From assembly GCA_024233435.1 (NCBI GenBank), contig JACKPQ010000002.1:186001-250000 (forward strand): DNA of 64,000 nt, given 5' to 3'. Shown in pieces: positions 52,501 to 61,733 of this stretch. Made by a program: the position numbers and the translations under genes. Positions within the stretch are counted from its first letter, which is position 1. Each line of letters starts with the position of its first letter. Below the pieces are notes generated by a model. That model saw nothing but the letters and a program-made list of their open reading frames with translations, ran no database searches and was not told where the DNA came from. Source of the DNA: Chlamydiales bacterium. Lineage in GTDB: Bacteria > Chlamydiota > Chlamydiia > Chlamydiales > JACKPQ01.

Positions 52501-55500
52501 CCCTATTTCTTACCTAAATCTCAGCAACAACCAAATAACGGATAAGGGGGCATTAACACTAGCAAACTCTTTCAAAACTCGTTCACAACTATTTTGCTTG
52601 CGTCTTGAATGCAACAAGATTGGCCATGAAGGAACATACGCCGTACTAAAAGCTTTGGAAGGTTCTCGTATCAGAGAACTTCATCTAAATCCAGGCACTG
52701 CGATTAGCACGGGTATTTTAGCTCAGTCTCTACCAAGCTACAAAAATCTCACTCACCTTCACTTGCACAATGATGGCGGTTTACCCACAGTCAAGTATGC
52801 AAAAGGCATTGTTCAAGGATTGGAAAATTGCCAGCATTTCATACGACTAGGCTTTTCCTCAACTTCCACACCTACTGACACCTTCTTCGAGCTGCTGGCG
52901 TTATTATCTAAAACTGATTTAAAAGAGTTCATCGTTGCTAATGCCGTAGGTAAAGAAGATTTTGTGACGTTAGTAAAAGCGTCTGGTCTAGTCTGCTTAA
53001 CAGGAAAATTTTCTAAGAGCCAAAAATGGATATGGGCTAACTTCGTTAACGCTCTTGCTAAAGATATTAATGATTTTCACTTAGACGCATTACTTCTTGA
53101 AGGCATAGGAGAGGAAGACCTCAAGGCAATAGTGCCAATCATAACGAACAGTAGGATAAAGCTTTTGGATCTAAAATCAGAGAGCATAGGCAATGCAGGA
53201 GCTAAGATCATTGCTAGAGAAGTACATGGCTCTTGCCTTGAAACTATAAAGCTCCACTTAAACCATGCTGAAGATGAGGGGCTTGAAGCCTTTGCTGAAG
53301 AAATAGGGCATCCACCGTTAAATCATTTTGCTTTTTCATCAAAAAGCGGAACTTTTGCTGTACAAATAGGTCAACCTGAACCCAGCTCCCTAGACTCTGG
53401 GACAATATCTGCGATTGATGGGGAGACCACACTTTTAACTAGCACTAAAACTGCTAAAACCATGCAAAGGGAGCTTGTAACCCCTTATGCCATGATTGGT
53501 GGGTTTAAGAGCATCTATCAAACAATCAAAGGCTATCCAATCACACAGCTGCACATCGATCTTAGCAAGTCTGATGAAGAGGGGTTTGAAAGTATTGTCG
53601 AACTAATAAAAGGATTTTCTGTTGAACAGCTTATTATTTCCGGCCCTAAAATAAGTATTAATCAGATGGTGGCTATTGTTGAAGCAATCCAACATTCTCA
53701 TGTAGAAAACTTGCGCTTTAATGGCCAACTGATAGATTGCAAAGGCCTGGCCAATTTGGTCAAAATATCAACAGATTGGAACCAAACAAATATCCAAGTT
53801 GACGGCGTTTTCAAGCTAAGCAACAGATGCTTAGATTTTCAAGATCGCGAAATCCCAGATTCGATTTTGATTCCTTTAGCAGAGATGCTGCCTCAAACCA
53901 AACTAGAGAGCATTTGTGCAAAAGGATGGAAAAAGGAAATTTTATCTGCCTGCCTACCAAACTCAGAACTTGAAGAAGTTGATTTAAGGCAGTGGGAAGG
54001 AATAAAAAATGAGCGGGATATTATTGCACTGGCAAATGTATTGTCCAAGAGCACAATAAAAGCAGTCAATGTTGGAGATCACTGGATAGGAAAAGTCCTC
54101 AATGCCTTATTACCTCAATCTGGAATCACCGAACTTGAAGTTTCGGACTCGGATACATCACTGAGTGAAACTGAAGCTGTAATGCTGGCGACTCTAATAA
54201 AAGGTTCTAAAATCACTCACTTGAGATTACGCAACTGCATCCTTGGAAGTAGGGGTTTTAGGGCATTCTTAGAAATATTGCCTCAACTACAAAGCATTGA
54301 AGCCACCGACAAATATGGAATGGTTTTATCTGCATTGTCGTCAGATTCAGAAATTGAAGTCTTAGACTTAATAGGCGGCAGTGAGGATTCCTATAACCCT
54401 TTTTCCACACAAGTTCTCCCATCACTGGAAAATTTTTCGCTCGAGGATTTTGTAGCCCTATCAAAAGCATTACAGAAAAGCAAAATCAAAAAGGTTAATA
54501 TGGGAAACCATTGGACTGGCAAAGTCCTTAATGCGCTCTTACCCGGCTCTGAAGTGACTCAGCTTGATTTTAGCAATGACCCTATTCCTGCTTACAACGG
54601 ATATAGTCCAATAAAAGCTCTAGCAGATGCAATAAGCGGCTCTAAAATCGCTCATCTAAACTTACGTAACTGCCCTTTAGATGATCCTGACTTTTGGGCC
54701 TTGTTTGATCTATTGCCTCAATTACAAAGTATTGAAGTCGACGGTTGGAAGGGAAAAGTCTTAACGGCCCTGCTGCCGAATTCTAAAACCACGCAACTTG
54801 ATCTTAGCGACCATCGTTCTCCACATTCAAGACCACAAGTATTTGGTGTTGGAAATCTTGGGAAACGAGGTCCTTCAACCAATGCGCAAAAACCTCCCAA
54901 AATTGAATTAGTCGCAGCAGCCATCAATGGATCAAAAATTACTCATCTAGATATACGCAATTGCAGTATAGATAATGATGCACTATACACCTTACTAGCT
55001 ATATTGCCTCAACTAACGAGTATTGAGGCCGACCATTGGCAAGGAGCAGCTTTAAAAGCGCTACTGCCCAATTCCGAAACTCAGCAACTCGACCTTAGCC
55101 ACCTTGATCTCTTCCCTGGGTCATCGAAACCGCGAGTTTTACAAGAGCTTGAAAAGAGAATAAAAGGTTCCAAAATCACCCATATAAGCTTGGGCTGTTT
55201 ATTTGAACCCCAACATCGTAGATTAAATCTCACTATCCCTGAGAAAAACAGGCTATACCTTATTGGTGTCGTCCTGAACGCTCCAAATCTTAAACGCATT
55301 GAGGCTTTTGGAGGGTATGGTAAAATTTTAACTGCAATGCTGCCCAACTCAGATGTAAATGAGATAGACTTTACTAATCAAACCACACCATTTTTAGATC
55401 CAAATCTTGTGAACCTGCTACAGACCCCTCGCTTACAGAAAATTTCCTCAATCAAAGCCAATGGATGGCGCGGAAAAGTTTTAAATGCATTGCTTTTAAG

Positions 55501-56851
55501 TGGGAATATTACGCTCTTGGATCTAAGCTCCGAGGGCATTGATGACAGTGGCTTATGTGAGTTAGCAGCCATTTTGCCAAAGTGTCCAAATCTGAAGCAG
55601 CTTGACCTTAGCGATAATTGCTTTGCGAGTCATAGTGATAATTTCTCAACAAGAAGCCTGAGATATGGCAGTTCACAAAGTCTTTTACCTAAGGGTATTC
55701 GAGCTTTAGCTGAGGCGCTATCATATACTAAAATCACTCATCTAAACCTTCGTGGCAATACCATTAGTAGCGTGCGTTCATGCCACAATCAAGATCCCTT
55801 CCTGGAGACAGTTGATGCTCTTATAGAGCTCGCCGCTATATTGCCATACAGCAAATTAGAATGCATTGAAGTCGATGGTTGGCGCGGTGAAGTGCTAGCG
55901 CTAATGCTATCCGATCCTAATTGCACATGCCTAAGCTTGAGCTCCAAAAATATAAAAGATGAAGAGCTTGTGGTCTTAGAAAAATTTTTGCACAGATATC
56001 CACAATTTACGCACTGGGATTTAAGCCACAATGGAATAAAAAATGAATACAAAGCATCTCAAGCATTTATTGACGCTACCATTGAATTATCAAATGAGAT
56101 GGTTAAGGCAAAAGCGCTCACAGCTGATTTTCTAGAGAGGTTAAAGCTCGCAGCTTCATATCTCAAGAATAACGATAAAAAATCCGCCGAGAAAGTCTTT
56201 AATAATGTAACTCTACATGGAAAACTGTATGGACTAAACCGTAGCGATAATCTTTATAATCTTTTACAAGATAAAAGTGCAGTTGCAGCTCTTTCAAAAG
56301 GCAGGTACTTTAATATCCATGGCCTTAAGGAAACTGTCATGACTATTCAATTACTGTCCGGGATTTTTGAAGGGAATACTGGCCTAGCTAGTGCTATGGA
56401 AAGTTCAGAAAACCTTACTGAGCTGAACCTTAGCTATAACGAGTTAACCAAGGAGACAATTAGCGACATCGTGAATGCACTACCTCATTGCAAAAAACTA
56501 AGGACATTAAATCTCAGGCATAACTGTTTAGGGGATGAAGGAGCAGCTGCACTAGCAGGTGTGTTGCAGCACACAAACATCACTCATCTTGACCTTAGGG
56601 AAAACGACATTGGGTTTAAAGGTTTCGCGGCGTTGGTGTCCGCAATCCAAAACAGACAACCGGGGCACATTGAAGCTGATGGGTGGCATGGAATAGTTTT
56701 AAAGTCGTTGCTGAACAGGACAAATGACAATAAATTAACGCTAGACTTTACAGATTGCGAAATAAATAATGAAGAAATCGAAAAACTAAAGAATCTCCTG
56801 AATAATTATGGGATTAGACAGCTAGACATAGAATTAAAAAGGCCTCTATAG
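49565..56851 (+). CDS. Giant leucine-rich-repeat and ankyrin protein
   Basis: 2428 residues, no signal peptide or membrane segment. Residues 1-530 are not recognised. Residues about 655-745 hold ankyrin units (CDLEAVKYLLDININPNTP, CGKSPLHTAVS). Residues about 950-1040 and 2270-2370 hold ribonuclease-inhibitor-type LRRs (IEHLDLSENKISDNGAKAL, ISYLNLSNNQITDKGALTL). Residues about 1450-2400 contain ten copies of a second unit, W-x-GKVLNALLPNS-x-x-x-LDLS, interleaved with KITHLNLRNC-type LRRs. AAAGGAAA precedes the ATG. Such eukaryote-like proteins in amoeba-associated chlamydiae are presumed host-interaction effectors. It separates recC from ygeD and is flanked by a 36-bp direct repeat. Confidence 0.85.
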   Translation: MATRQLSPNQETSQFFANWQGIAPDIDTISTEVARIRREISKDQCPKSVSLESLLSCCRQPWELFDIDFESLRAPVNNITTWLQAPKTALESFTGQWLRSHNPTKANAHQYRAINRLICEVDTLSKDKEISAPIYEGLVKIKGVYEDFIGHCCQCPDEHSRTAFLSGKALLQGGEIGYRFLKPEAKAALSRHQSSLSHQGVSFIRNPATPAIQIAASSLLSSISNLKEIHPRLAKIKVWIESSLVQFPVLLTKAPEGPSLLEFFAPSGAKNLMCQAYKDDDWMSKVNNFSIMIVYGILTDPFDTKLEHFTVEKIQDKYYIRCTENGLAFSNIYIERSDSKTQKAKRHLDVKYPLFFFKQMDSPIDPDFKTHFLSLSPDRIVLQWLKTLINDQIDYIRLFQDGVIDTKEMVQMRLSLGLIVGKSSEEGLIDCLYSKIQSMQTAMKNKPDLTHRELFYASHPDVAQYYQEIETSASEDKRNPYDLTKALYYSDHATQAIQKMLPDTQLSCCKLALSSLTAKKNGVQSPTPTETLPQALTRFLQQIDWQYQTKATLDLLLSIRAIPRIYFRDCHLLQDTHLKRIGKSFYHLKEVVLINCPEITIKGLEALLQAKPDIKLVVGHCPQITARDYFSLRNQQKAIFIQISDQREMQLNHESVQDLHDSIHTCDLEAVKYLLDININPNTPDECGKSPLHTAVSCSLNNLEIAKRMFTALVFFGADPETLYENETPLQKAQKQAPDHPEMADFIKRLFKAMKTGQDVDFLADYLPKGVFIDLGRVENISLESFKKIIANLSPREIGLGLKLSGQHQLLGILDHLPPTCDTEEFIDLGKAKGITLENAEDIIAGLSKGKSKLVPKVSGEHFSPSADTNVFITALHVEGTQHDFNTLAGSLARGSSETYHSALFKISKTPFQYFLKILRGQRIRKLVLRGLIDGESADERAKDVAESLKSLPIEHLDLSENKISDNGAKALVEILDNCPISYLNLSNNQITDKGALTLANSFKTRSQLFCLRLECNKIGHEGTYAVLKALEGSRIRELHLNPGTAISTGILAQSLPSYKNLTHLHLHNDGGLPTVKYAKGIVQGLENCQHFIRLGFSSTSTPTDTFFELLALLSKTDLKEFIVANAVGKEDFVTLVKASGLVCLTGKFSKSQKWIWANFVNALAKDINDFHLDALLLEGIGEEDLKAIVPIITNSRIKLLDLKSESIGNAGAKIIAREVHGSCLETIKLHLNHAEDEGLEAFAEEIGHPPLNHFAFSSKSGTFAVQIGQPEPSSLDSGTISAIDGETTLLTSTKTAKTMQRELVTPYAMIGGFKSIYQTIKGYPITQLHIDLSKSDEEGFESIVELIKGFSVEQLIISGPKISINQMVAIVEAIQHSHVENLRFNGQLIDCKGLANLVKISTDWNQTNIQVDGVFKLSNRCLDFQDREIPDSILIPLAEMLPQTKLESICAKGWKKEILSACLPNSELEEVDLRQWEGIKNERDIIALANVLSKSTIKAVNVGDHWIGKVLNALLPQSGITELEVSDSDTSLSETEAVMLATLIKGSKITHLRLRNCILGSRGFRAFLEILPQLQSIEATDKYGMVLSALSSDSEIEVLDLIGGSEDSYNPFSTQVLPSLENFSLEDFVALSKALQKSKIKKVNMGNHWTGKVLNALLPGSEVTQLDFSNDPIPAYNGYSPIKALADAISGSKIAHLNLRNCPLDDPDFWALFDLLPQLQSIEVDGWKGKVLTALLPNSKTTQLDLSDHRSPHSRPQVFGVGNLGKRGPSTNAQKPPKIELVAAAINGSKITHLDIRNCSIDNDALYTLLAILPQLTSIEADHWQGAALKALLPNSETQQLDLSHLDLFPGSSKPRVLQELEKRIKGSKITHISLGCLFEPQHRRLNLTIPEKNRLYLIGVVLNAPNLKRIEAFGGYGKILTAMLPNSDVNEIDFTNQTTPFLDPNLVNLLQTPRLQKISSIKANGWRGKVLNALLLSGNITLLDLSSEGIDDSGLCELAAILPKCPNLKQLDLSDNCFASHSDNFSTRSLRYGSSQSLLPKGIRALAEALSYTKITHLNLRGNTISSVRSCHNQDPFLETVDALIELAAILPYSKLECIEVDGWRGEVLALMLSDPNCTCLSLSSKNIKDEELVVLEKFLHRYPQFTHWDLSHNGIKNEYKASQAFIDATIELSNEMVKAKALTADFLERLKLAASYLKNNDKKSAEKVFNNVTLHGKLYGLNRSDNLYNLLQDKSAVAALSKGRYFNIHGLKETVMTIQLLSGIFEGNTGLASAMESSENLTELNLSYNELTKETISDIVNALPHCKKLRTLNLRHNCLGDEGAAALAGVLQHTNITHLDLRENDIGFKGFAALVSAIQNRQPGHIEADGWHGIVLKSLLNRTNDNKLTLDFTDCEINNEEIEKLKNLLNNYGIRQLDIELKRPL

Positions 56852-56916
56852 CCAGAGTTTAGACCTCGGACAACGCAGAAGCTTTCAAAAATTCAGTTTT
56901 TATATTTATTTCTGTA

Positions 56917-56952
56917 TATGATTGCATTATGGCGAAAACTTCGATTTCAAAA
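56917..56952 (+). repeat. Direct repeat B (36 bp) at the intact ygeD start
   Basis: Partner of 49378-49413 (35 of 36 identical). It spans the TATGAT element 6 bases ahead of the ATG region and the first eight codons of the transporter gene. Confidence 0.9.
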
Positions 56953-58398
56953 CATCCCATCGCGTTTTTAAATATAACGCAATTCATGGGATCTCTCAAC
57001 GATAACATATTTAAGTACTTGATTGTATTTTTGTTGTTAAATCTTTTGGGAGCTGGAGAATCGAGCGAGATTTTGTTTTGGGTAGGTGTTGTATATGTTG
57101 CTCCTTTCATACTGTTCTCATCAAATGCAGGTATCTTGGCGGACCGATTTAGCAAGCAGCGATTGATGGTTGCCTTAAAGGTCTTAGAAATCATTATCAT
57201 GGCCCTTGGTATTATCGCTTTTGCACTTAAAAGCCAGCTAGGGCTTTACGGCTTACTGTTTCTTCTCTCCTTACAAAGTGCCCTGTTCAGCCCCCCGAAA
57301 TACAGCATTATCCCAGAGCTTGTTTCTAAAGAATTGATCTCAAAAGCCAATGGTATTGTCACCTCGGCCACTTATTTGGCCATCATCGTCGGGACATTTC
57401 TCGCCTCGTTCATCACTCAAATAACCGACAAGAACTTTGTTTTTGCCTCCTTTTTCTGCTTGGGGATCGCAGTTGCCGGGTGGGCTGCCTCACTATTCAT
57501 CCCTTATGTCCCACCGAAAGGAACTGCTCGAAAATTCTCGCCCCTCTTCATCCGCACAATTTTTCATACTCTGGGCCAATGCAAATCTGTCCCTTTTTTA
57601 CTTGTTGCCATTTCTGGCTCGGCCTTTTTTCTATTTATCGGGGCATTCATGCAGCTCAACATCATCCCTTTTGCCATCAATTCTCTAGGATTGAGCGAGG
57701 TTGGCGGGGGGTATCTTTTCTTGCTCTGCGCCATTGGAATTGCCTGCGGAGCTCAATTTGCTGGACGCATCTCAAAGCATCAAGTTGAAATCGGCCTCTC
57801 TTGCCTAGCAGGAGTTGGGATTGTCATTGTCTTGATCACTCTTTATTTTGCACGCTCATCACTTCCATGTGTCATAACCGCTTTGTTTTTTCTTGGATTT
57901 ATCAGTGGCTTTTTCATCATTCCCTTTGACTCTTTTGTCCAAACTTATAGCGCGCATCATCACCGCGGACAGGTGATTGCCGCTAACAATTTTTTAAGCT
58001 TTTGTGGCGTTTTACTCGCTCCGATTTTCCTCTATGTAGTCAGTGGATTTTTGCACTTTTCTGCAGCATTTGGTTTTCTTGTTATGGCCTTTGCAACTGC
58101 TGGCTTTACATGCTTTTTATGGATTCGCGCATCGTGTTATTTGCTCAACTTTATCTGCGCACGAATTCTTGTCCCCATCCTGAAAATTAAAGTCCCTAAA
58201 CAATGCGCATACGCGCAGACCGATTCCTGGCGTGAATTGATTGGCCTTTATGCAACCACCCCTAACTTTCAAGTTTGTCGCTATAGCAAAAAGAAAAAAA
58301 GAGGCTGGATGCAGCACATGAGCTATCACACAAAGCTTCCAAAGCCGAAGCCAGACACGCTGCTCATCGCATGGCGCTGGCCTTCTTCAACTCACTAG
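56929..58398 (+). CDS. ygeD: YgeD/LplT-like MFS lysophospholipid transporter
   Basis: 489 residues with about 12 membrane segments. The N-terminal FLNITQFMGSLNDNIFKYLIVFLLLNLL and ILADRFSKQRLM fit the LplT/YgeD group of the MFS, which flips lysophospholipids inward and, in other bacteria, partners with an acyltransferase. The gene next to recBC is ygeD in Chlamydia, which supports the symbol. There is no Shine-Dalgarno; a TATGAT hexamer seven bases before the ATG would give a nearly leaderless mRNA if it is the -10 element. The C-terminal 70 residues are a soluble basic tail. The 3' end overlaps the convergent MFS gene by four bases. Confidence 0.85.
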   Translation: MAKTSISKHPIAFLNITQFMGSLNDNIFKYLIVFLLLNLLGAGESSEILFWVGVVYVAPFILFSSNAGILADRFSKQRLMVALKVLEIIIMALGIIAFALKSQLGLYGLLFLLSLQSALFSPPKYSIIPELVSKELISKANGIVTSATYLAIIVGTFLASFITQITDKNFVFASFFCLGIAVAGWAASLFIPYVPPKGTARKFSPLFIRTIFHTLGQCKSVPFLLVAISGSAFFLFIGAFMQLNIIPFAINSLGLSEVGGGYLFLLCAIGIACGAQFAGRISKHQVEIGLSCLAGVGIVIVLITLYFARSSLPCVITALFFLGFISGFFIIPFDSFVQTYSAHHHRGQVIAANNFLSFCGVLLAPIFLYVVSGFLHFSAAFGFLVMAFATAGFTCFLWIRASCYLLNFICARILVPILKIKVPKQCAYAQTDSWRELIGLYATTPNFQVCRYSKKKKRGWMQHMSYHTKLPKPKPDTLLIAWRWPSSTH

Positions 58399-59633
58399 TT
58401 CTTTTTTGCCTCGTCTTCTGAAGCTGATGAACGGGGGTCTAGCTCGTAGCTTAGGGTTGATTGTCCCGGAAGTGGCACAAAGTCCCCTTGCTCTGCTTTT
58501 GGAACAGGGCGTATTAAAGCGGCACTCACAAGCCCAACAACGCTGAGGATTCCGGCCATGATTCCGATATAAATAAATAAACCCATTGTATCTGACATGT
58601 TGATAAAAAATGGCGCTACAAGAGGGCCTACAACAGAGCCTGTGCTGTACGCAAAGAGCATCACAGCCGTAATCGATGTCAGATCATGTGTTTTATGCCG
58701 GTCTGTAACATGTGTAATGCTCAAAGGATAGAGTGTAAATGTAAATCCCCCTAGCAGAAAGATCAAACCCAAAATCAGTTTTGCCTTCCCCATCAACAAC
58801 ATAATTCCGGCGCAAGGTAGTACCGTTAATATGCTGACAAGAATCAGAATTTTTCGACGATCAAAAATATCTGATAGATAACCCAGTGGCCACTGGAGCA
58901 AAAAGCCTCCTGCAATCATTAAGCTCATAGCATAGGAAACAGAAAGTCCTGTTCTTTCTGCAAAGGTTGGGACAAAGCTGTAAAGCGAGCTCAATATCAT
59001 CCCTGCAACGATACAACCCCAAGCACCAAATGGAGACTTCTTTAAGATGGATAAGAACGTGGCGCGTTCAGCCCCTATTTGCTCAGGAATGTGAGTGTAT
59101 GTAAATGTAGCTGGCATCATCGAAAGAGAGCTAAAGATCGCTGTCACAATAAATGGAGTCATTGATCTTGGGTTCAAGAAGTCCACCAAAAATTGGCTTA
59201 AAGCTTGAGAGCAGTAAAGAGCAATCATATAAAATGAAAGAAGTGTGCCCTTGGAGGATTCTGGCGCGATGATGAGCAGCCAGCTTTCAATCACGACATA
59301 CAAAGAGGCGATGCAAAGCCCCATTATAAAGCGCTCTATAACCCAAGCATAAGGATGAATATAAAGACCTTGCAGCAAAACAATTGCTGTACAGATGCAT
59401 GTGAAAAATGCATACGCCCTGATATGCCGAATGCGATGCATAAGGGCTTCAATTTTCAAAGCTCCAATCAAGAATCCAGCATAATAAGCTCCTTGCACTA
59501 AACCAATAATGAAAGCCCCTTGACCATCTTGGTAAAGGCGCATCGAAATAAATGTCGTGTAATACCCGCTTCCAAGCATCAAAATGGCGATGCTCAATAA
59601 CGGAGCTATAGACAAGCGGAATAAGGAATGCAT
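58395..59633 (-). CDS. MFS transporter, YcaD-like
   Basis: 412 residues, about 12 membrane segments. GYYTTFISMRLYQDGQGAFIIGLVQGAYYAGFLIGAL at the N-terminus and GYLSDIFDRRKILI in the central loop, with LGGFTFTLYPLSITHVTDR, resemble the YcaD-type MFS subgroup. The C-terminus ends in a charged tail. Substrate unknown. There is no clear ribosome-binding site; a perfect 16-bp palindrome lies 17 bases upstream of the start and overlaps a possible TATAAC -10 element, suggesting local repression. Confidence 0.85.
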   Translation of the reverse strand: MHSLFRLSIAPLLSIAILMLGSGYYTTFISMRLYQDGQGAFIIGLVQGAYYAGFLIGALKIEALMHRIRHIRAYAFFTCICTAIVLLQGLYIHPYAWVIERFIMGLCIASLYVVIESWLLIIAPESSKGTLLSFYMIALYCSQALSQFLVDFLNPRSMTPFIVTAIFSSLSMMPATFTYTHIPEQIGAERATFLSILKKSPFGAWGCIVAGMILSSLYSFVPTFAERTGLSVSYAMSLMIAGGFLLQWPLGYLSDIFDRRKILILVSILTVLPCAGIMLLMGKAKLILGLIFLLGGFTFTLYPLSITHVTDRHKTHDLTSITAVMLFAYSTGSVVGPLVAPFFINMSDTMGLFIYIGIMAGILSVVGLVSAALIRPVPKAEQGDFVPLPGQSTLSYELDPRSSASEDEAKKN

Positions 59634-59649
59634 ACGAGCGCTTATTGTT

Positions 59650-59665
59650 TGAGGTTATAACCTCA
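59650..59665. promoter_or_regulatory. Perfect 16-bp palindrome upstream of the YcaD-like gene
   Basis: TGAGGTTATAACCTCA reads identically on both strands. It sits in the 63-base gap before the transporter start (59633) and contains TATAAC, which could be the -10 element. This is a typical geometry for a dimeric repressor operator. No regulator gene is next to it. Confidence 0.45.
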
Positions 59666-59696
59666 TCATGGAGAATTTAACTCAAATAGTCAAAGG

Positions 59697-61733
59697 TCAA
59701 AAATGTTTCATGATGAGGCCCCAAGGCTTTTGGCTAGATCCATTGAGTTCAGAGCGCCAAACATGCATGGGTTTTGGGCTTCGAAAGCTTGGGTCGCTAC
59801 GCCACAAATCTAGTTCTTCGGTACCGGGATTAAATGCAAAAGCAAACCACATTCCAGGCCAATTTGTGTCTGCAACAAAAAGGGGCCTAGGAGGTAAATA
59901 ACCAAGCGTCGATAACCGATCGCGAATCTTCTCGTCCTTTGTTAACGCAAATGCCAAGTCTGCAAATTCACAGGCTGTCATGATCGGGGGTAGTGGTGGA
60001 CAATCCACACCCAGGTGATGCATGGCTTTTTGGGCAGACGCTTTTGAGAAAAGAGGCAAAAATCGCATCAGACATCCGTCGATTGAGGTAACGTCATTGG
60101 ATTGTCTGGCAAAACACTGACGAAGGCTTGATACGCTTAAATCTTGCTGGCTTGCACTGAGTGTTAAGCCAGACATTTCTTTCATCTTGCTGATGATGAA
60201 CTCTTGCTCGGCAGGCGATATGATCATGCTTTGATAGTATAAAAGTGCTGGCTTTACAATTGTATCCCGAACCCAAGTGTAGGTGAATTGTTTGCTTGTC
60301 CAGCTTTGCTTAAAAAGACCTGGCTGAAGCAAAAATGCATGGGAAGGAGAATAGGCATACAATGAAAAACTATCATCTTTTAAACAGGGGTTTGTTAAGG
60401 GTGCAGGAGCATTTTTCAATGTCTCAATCCAAAAAATCAGGAGGTCTTGAGGGCTTTGGGCGATGTGCTCTTCTTTGTGAATTGGACTTTCTACTCGAAA
60501 ATAACATTTAAGAAGCGCTTTCATAGAGCCCCCAGAAATATAGCTCCATGGGGTGATTTCTAAAGCCTGGGTTTTTGCCTTTGCGTGCAGTTGTTTAGCG
60601 CGTTTTTGCGCTGAGAGCAAAAAATCTTCTTCTTCTATATGGTGGATAATGAGTGTTGTTATTTTAACAATTTCTTCCTTTCCCTCATCCCAACTGCAAT
60701 CAGCAATTAAACGTCCCTCAACCATGCGCATGTAATCTATCAGCACCTTAACATAGCTCTTTTTGTCGACTATAGGCGTCCAAGTTGTTGGATCGCGTCT
60801 ACCATGTTTGTAAACGAGCCGAAACCCTGCTGGTCGATCCTCAAAAAGCTCAGCTTTACAGGATCCAAGTAAAGGATCGTACACCTCTTGGAAAAACTCT
60901 GAAAAATGCGCTTGATAGTTTTCGACGATGAACTTAAAAAACTCTGCATAATGCTTAGCCGCATCATAGGCTTCATCTCGCCTATCCTGCGCCGACTCAA
61001 ACTGATAGGCCTGCATCCTCCAGTTAGCTTTATGACGCCTTGCCGCATCCAAAGAAGATGCCTCTGAAAAAAAATGCTCTTCCATTTTGAGCTGGCCATA
61101 ACTTTGCTCAACCTCTTTTTGATGCTCTTCAACACGGGCATTTTGGGCTTCAAGCCTTCCAGAAACATAATTGAAAATAAGCTTTCCGATGCCACTTTCT
61201 TCTTCGGGTCGCATCCCTAAGCACGCTACCAAGTTATGCCGATAGAAATCCAAGTTGTAATCGCTAAATGAAGCAAGCGTATACTCCCAAGCCCTAAGTA
61301 AAGCCAGATCAAACGGCATATTTTTAAACACCATCGAGTTGAGAGGGGCTACAAATTCTTGACCAGAGATGATGCGTGTGATTTGCCCCCGGTGCAAAAG
61401 AGCTTCAATATCTTCTAGAAATCGCTCAACGTGATGACGTTGAATGGCAATCGCAGGAGCTGTCGCAAAGCAGGACCCAACCACTTGACGCAGCGGAGTA
61501 AGGAGCGCGGTTAATACGCTTGTCTGCAGTCCTTTGGCAGGCAAATTTGGAGCAATGGCAGAGCTGCGCATGTGTGTAATTTGTTTCCACAACCTATTGT
61601 CTTTAGAAAGGATTTTTAAAACAGCCAGCTGATGACCTAAGTAAAGCCTGTCAATTGCGTAATCAAAGTAGGGCAATGACAGCTTTTCAAGCTCTTCGAT
61701 AAGCTTTGCTAAATCCAATTCGTGCTCAATCAA
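59697..61733 (-). CDS. Large protein with papain-like motif
   Basis: 678 residues as given, starting with TTG at 61733, which has no ribosome-binding site. The frame is open and looks coding for 32 more codons, to an ATT at 61829 with AAGAGG eight bases upstream, so the true start may be there. No signal peptide. RQVVGSCFATAPAIAIQRH near 82-100 resembles the cysteine loop of papain-fold proteases (GSCWAF), and ADTNWPGMWFAFAFNPGTEELDLWR near 625-650 resembles the Asn strand (NSWG). A catalytic His is not obvious. Residues about 200-300 are helical and charged. No family is recognised. Divergent from thrS. Confidence 0.75.
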   Translation of the reverse strand: MIEHELDLAKLIEELEKLSLPYFDYAIDRLYLGHQLAVLKILSKDNRLWKQITHMRSSAIAPNLPAKGLQTSVLTALLTPLRQVVGSCFATAPAIAIQRHHVERFLEDIEALLHRGQITRIISGQEFVAPLNSMVFKNMPFDLALLRAWEYTLASFSDYNLDFYRHNLVACLGMRPEEESGIGKLIFNYVSGRLEAQNARVEEHQKEVEQSYGQLKMEEHFFSEASSLDAARRHKANWRMQAYQFESAQDRRDEAYDAAKHYAEFFKFIVENYQAHFSEFFQEVYDPLLGSCKAELFEDRPAGFRLVYKHGRRDPTTWTPIVDKKSYVKVLIDYMRMVEGRLIADCSWDEGKEEIVKITTLIIHHIEEEDFLLSAQKRAKQLHAKAKTQALEITPWSYISGGSMKALLKCYFRVESPIHKEEHIAQSPQDLLIFWIETLKNAPAPLTNPCLKDDSFSLYAYSPSHAFLLQPGLFKQSWTSKQFTYTWVRDTIVKPALLYYQSMIISPAEQEFIISKMKEMSGLTLSASQQDLSVSSLRQCFARQSNDVTSIDGCLMRFLPLFSKASAQKAMHHLGVDCPPLPPIMTACEFADLAFALTKDEKIRDRLSTLGYLPPRPLFVADTNWPGMWFAFAFNPGTEELDLWRSDPSFRSPKPMHVWRSELNGSSQKPWGLIMKHF

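Noticed and set aside
56859..57200. 113-codon minus-strand open frame between the LRR gene and ygeD
   Set aside because: Antisense to the ygeD start, low complexity, no ribosome-binding site.
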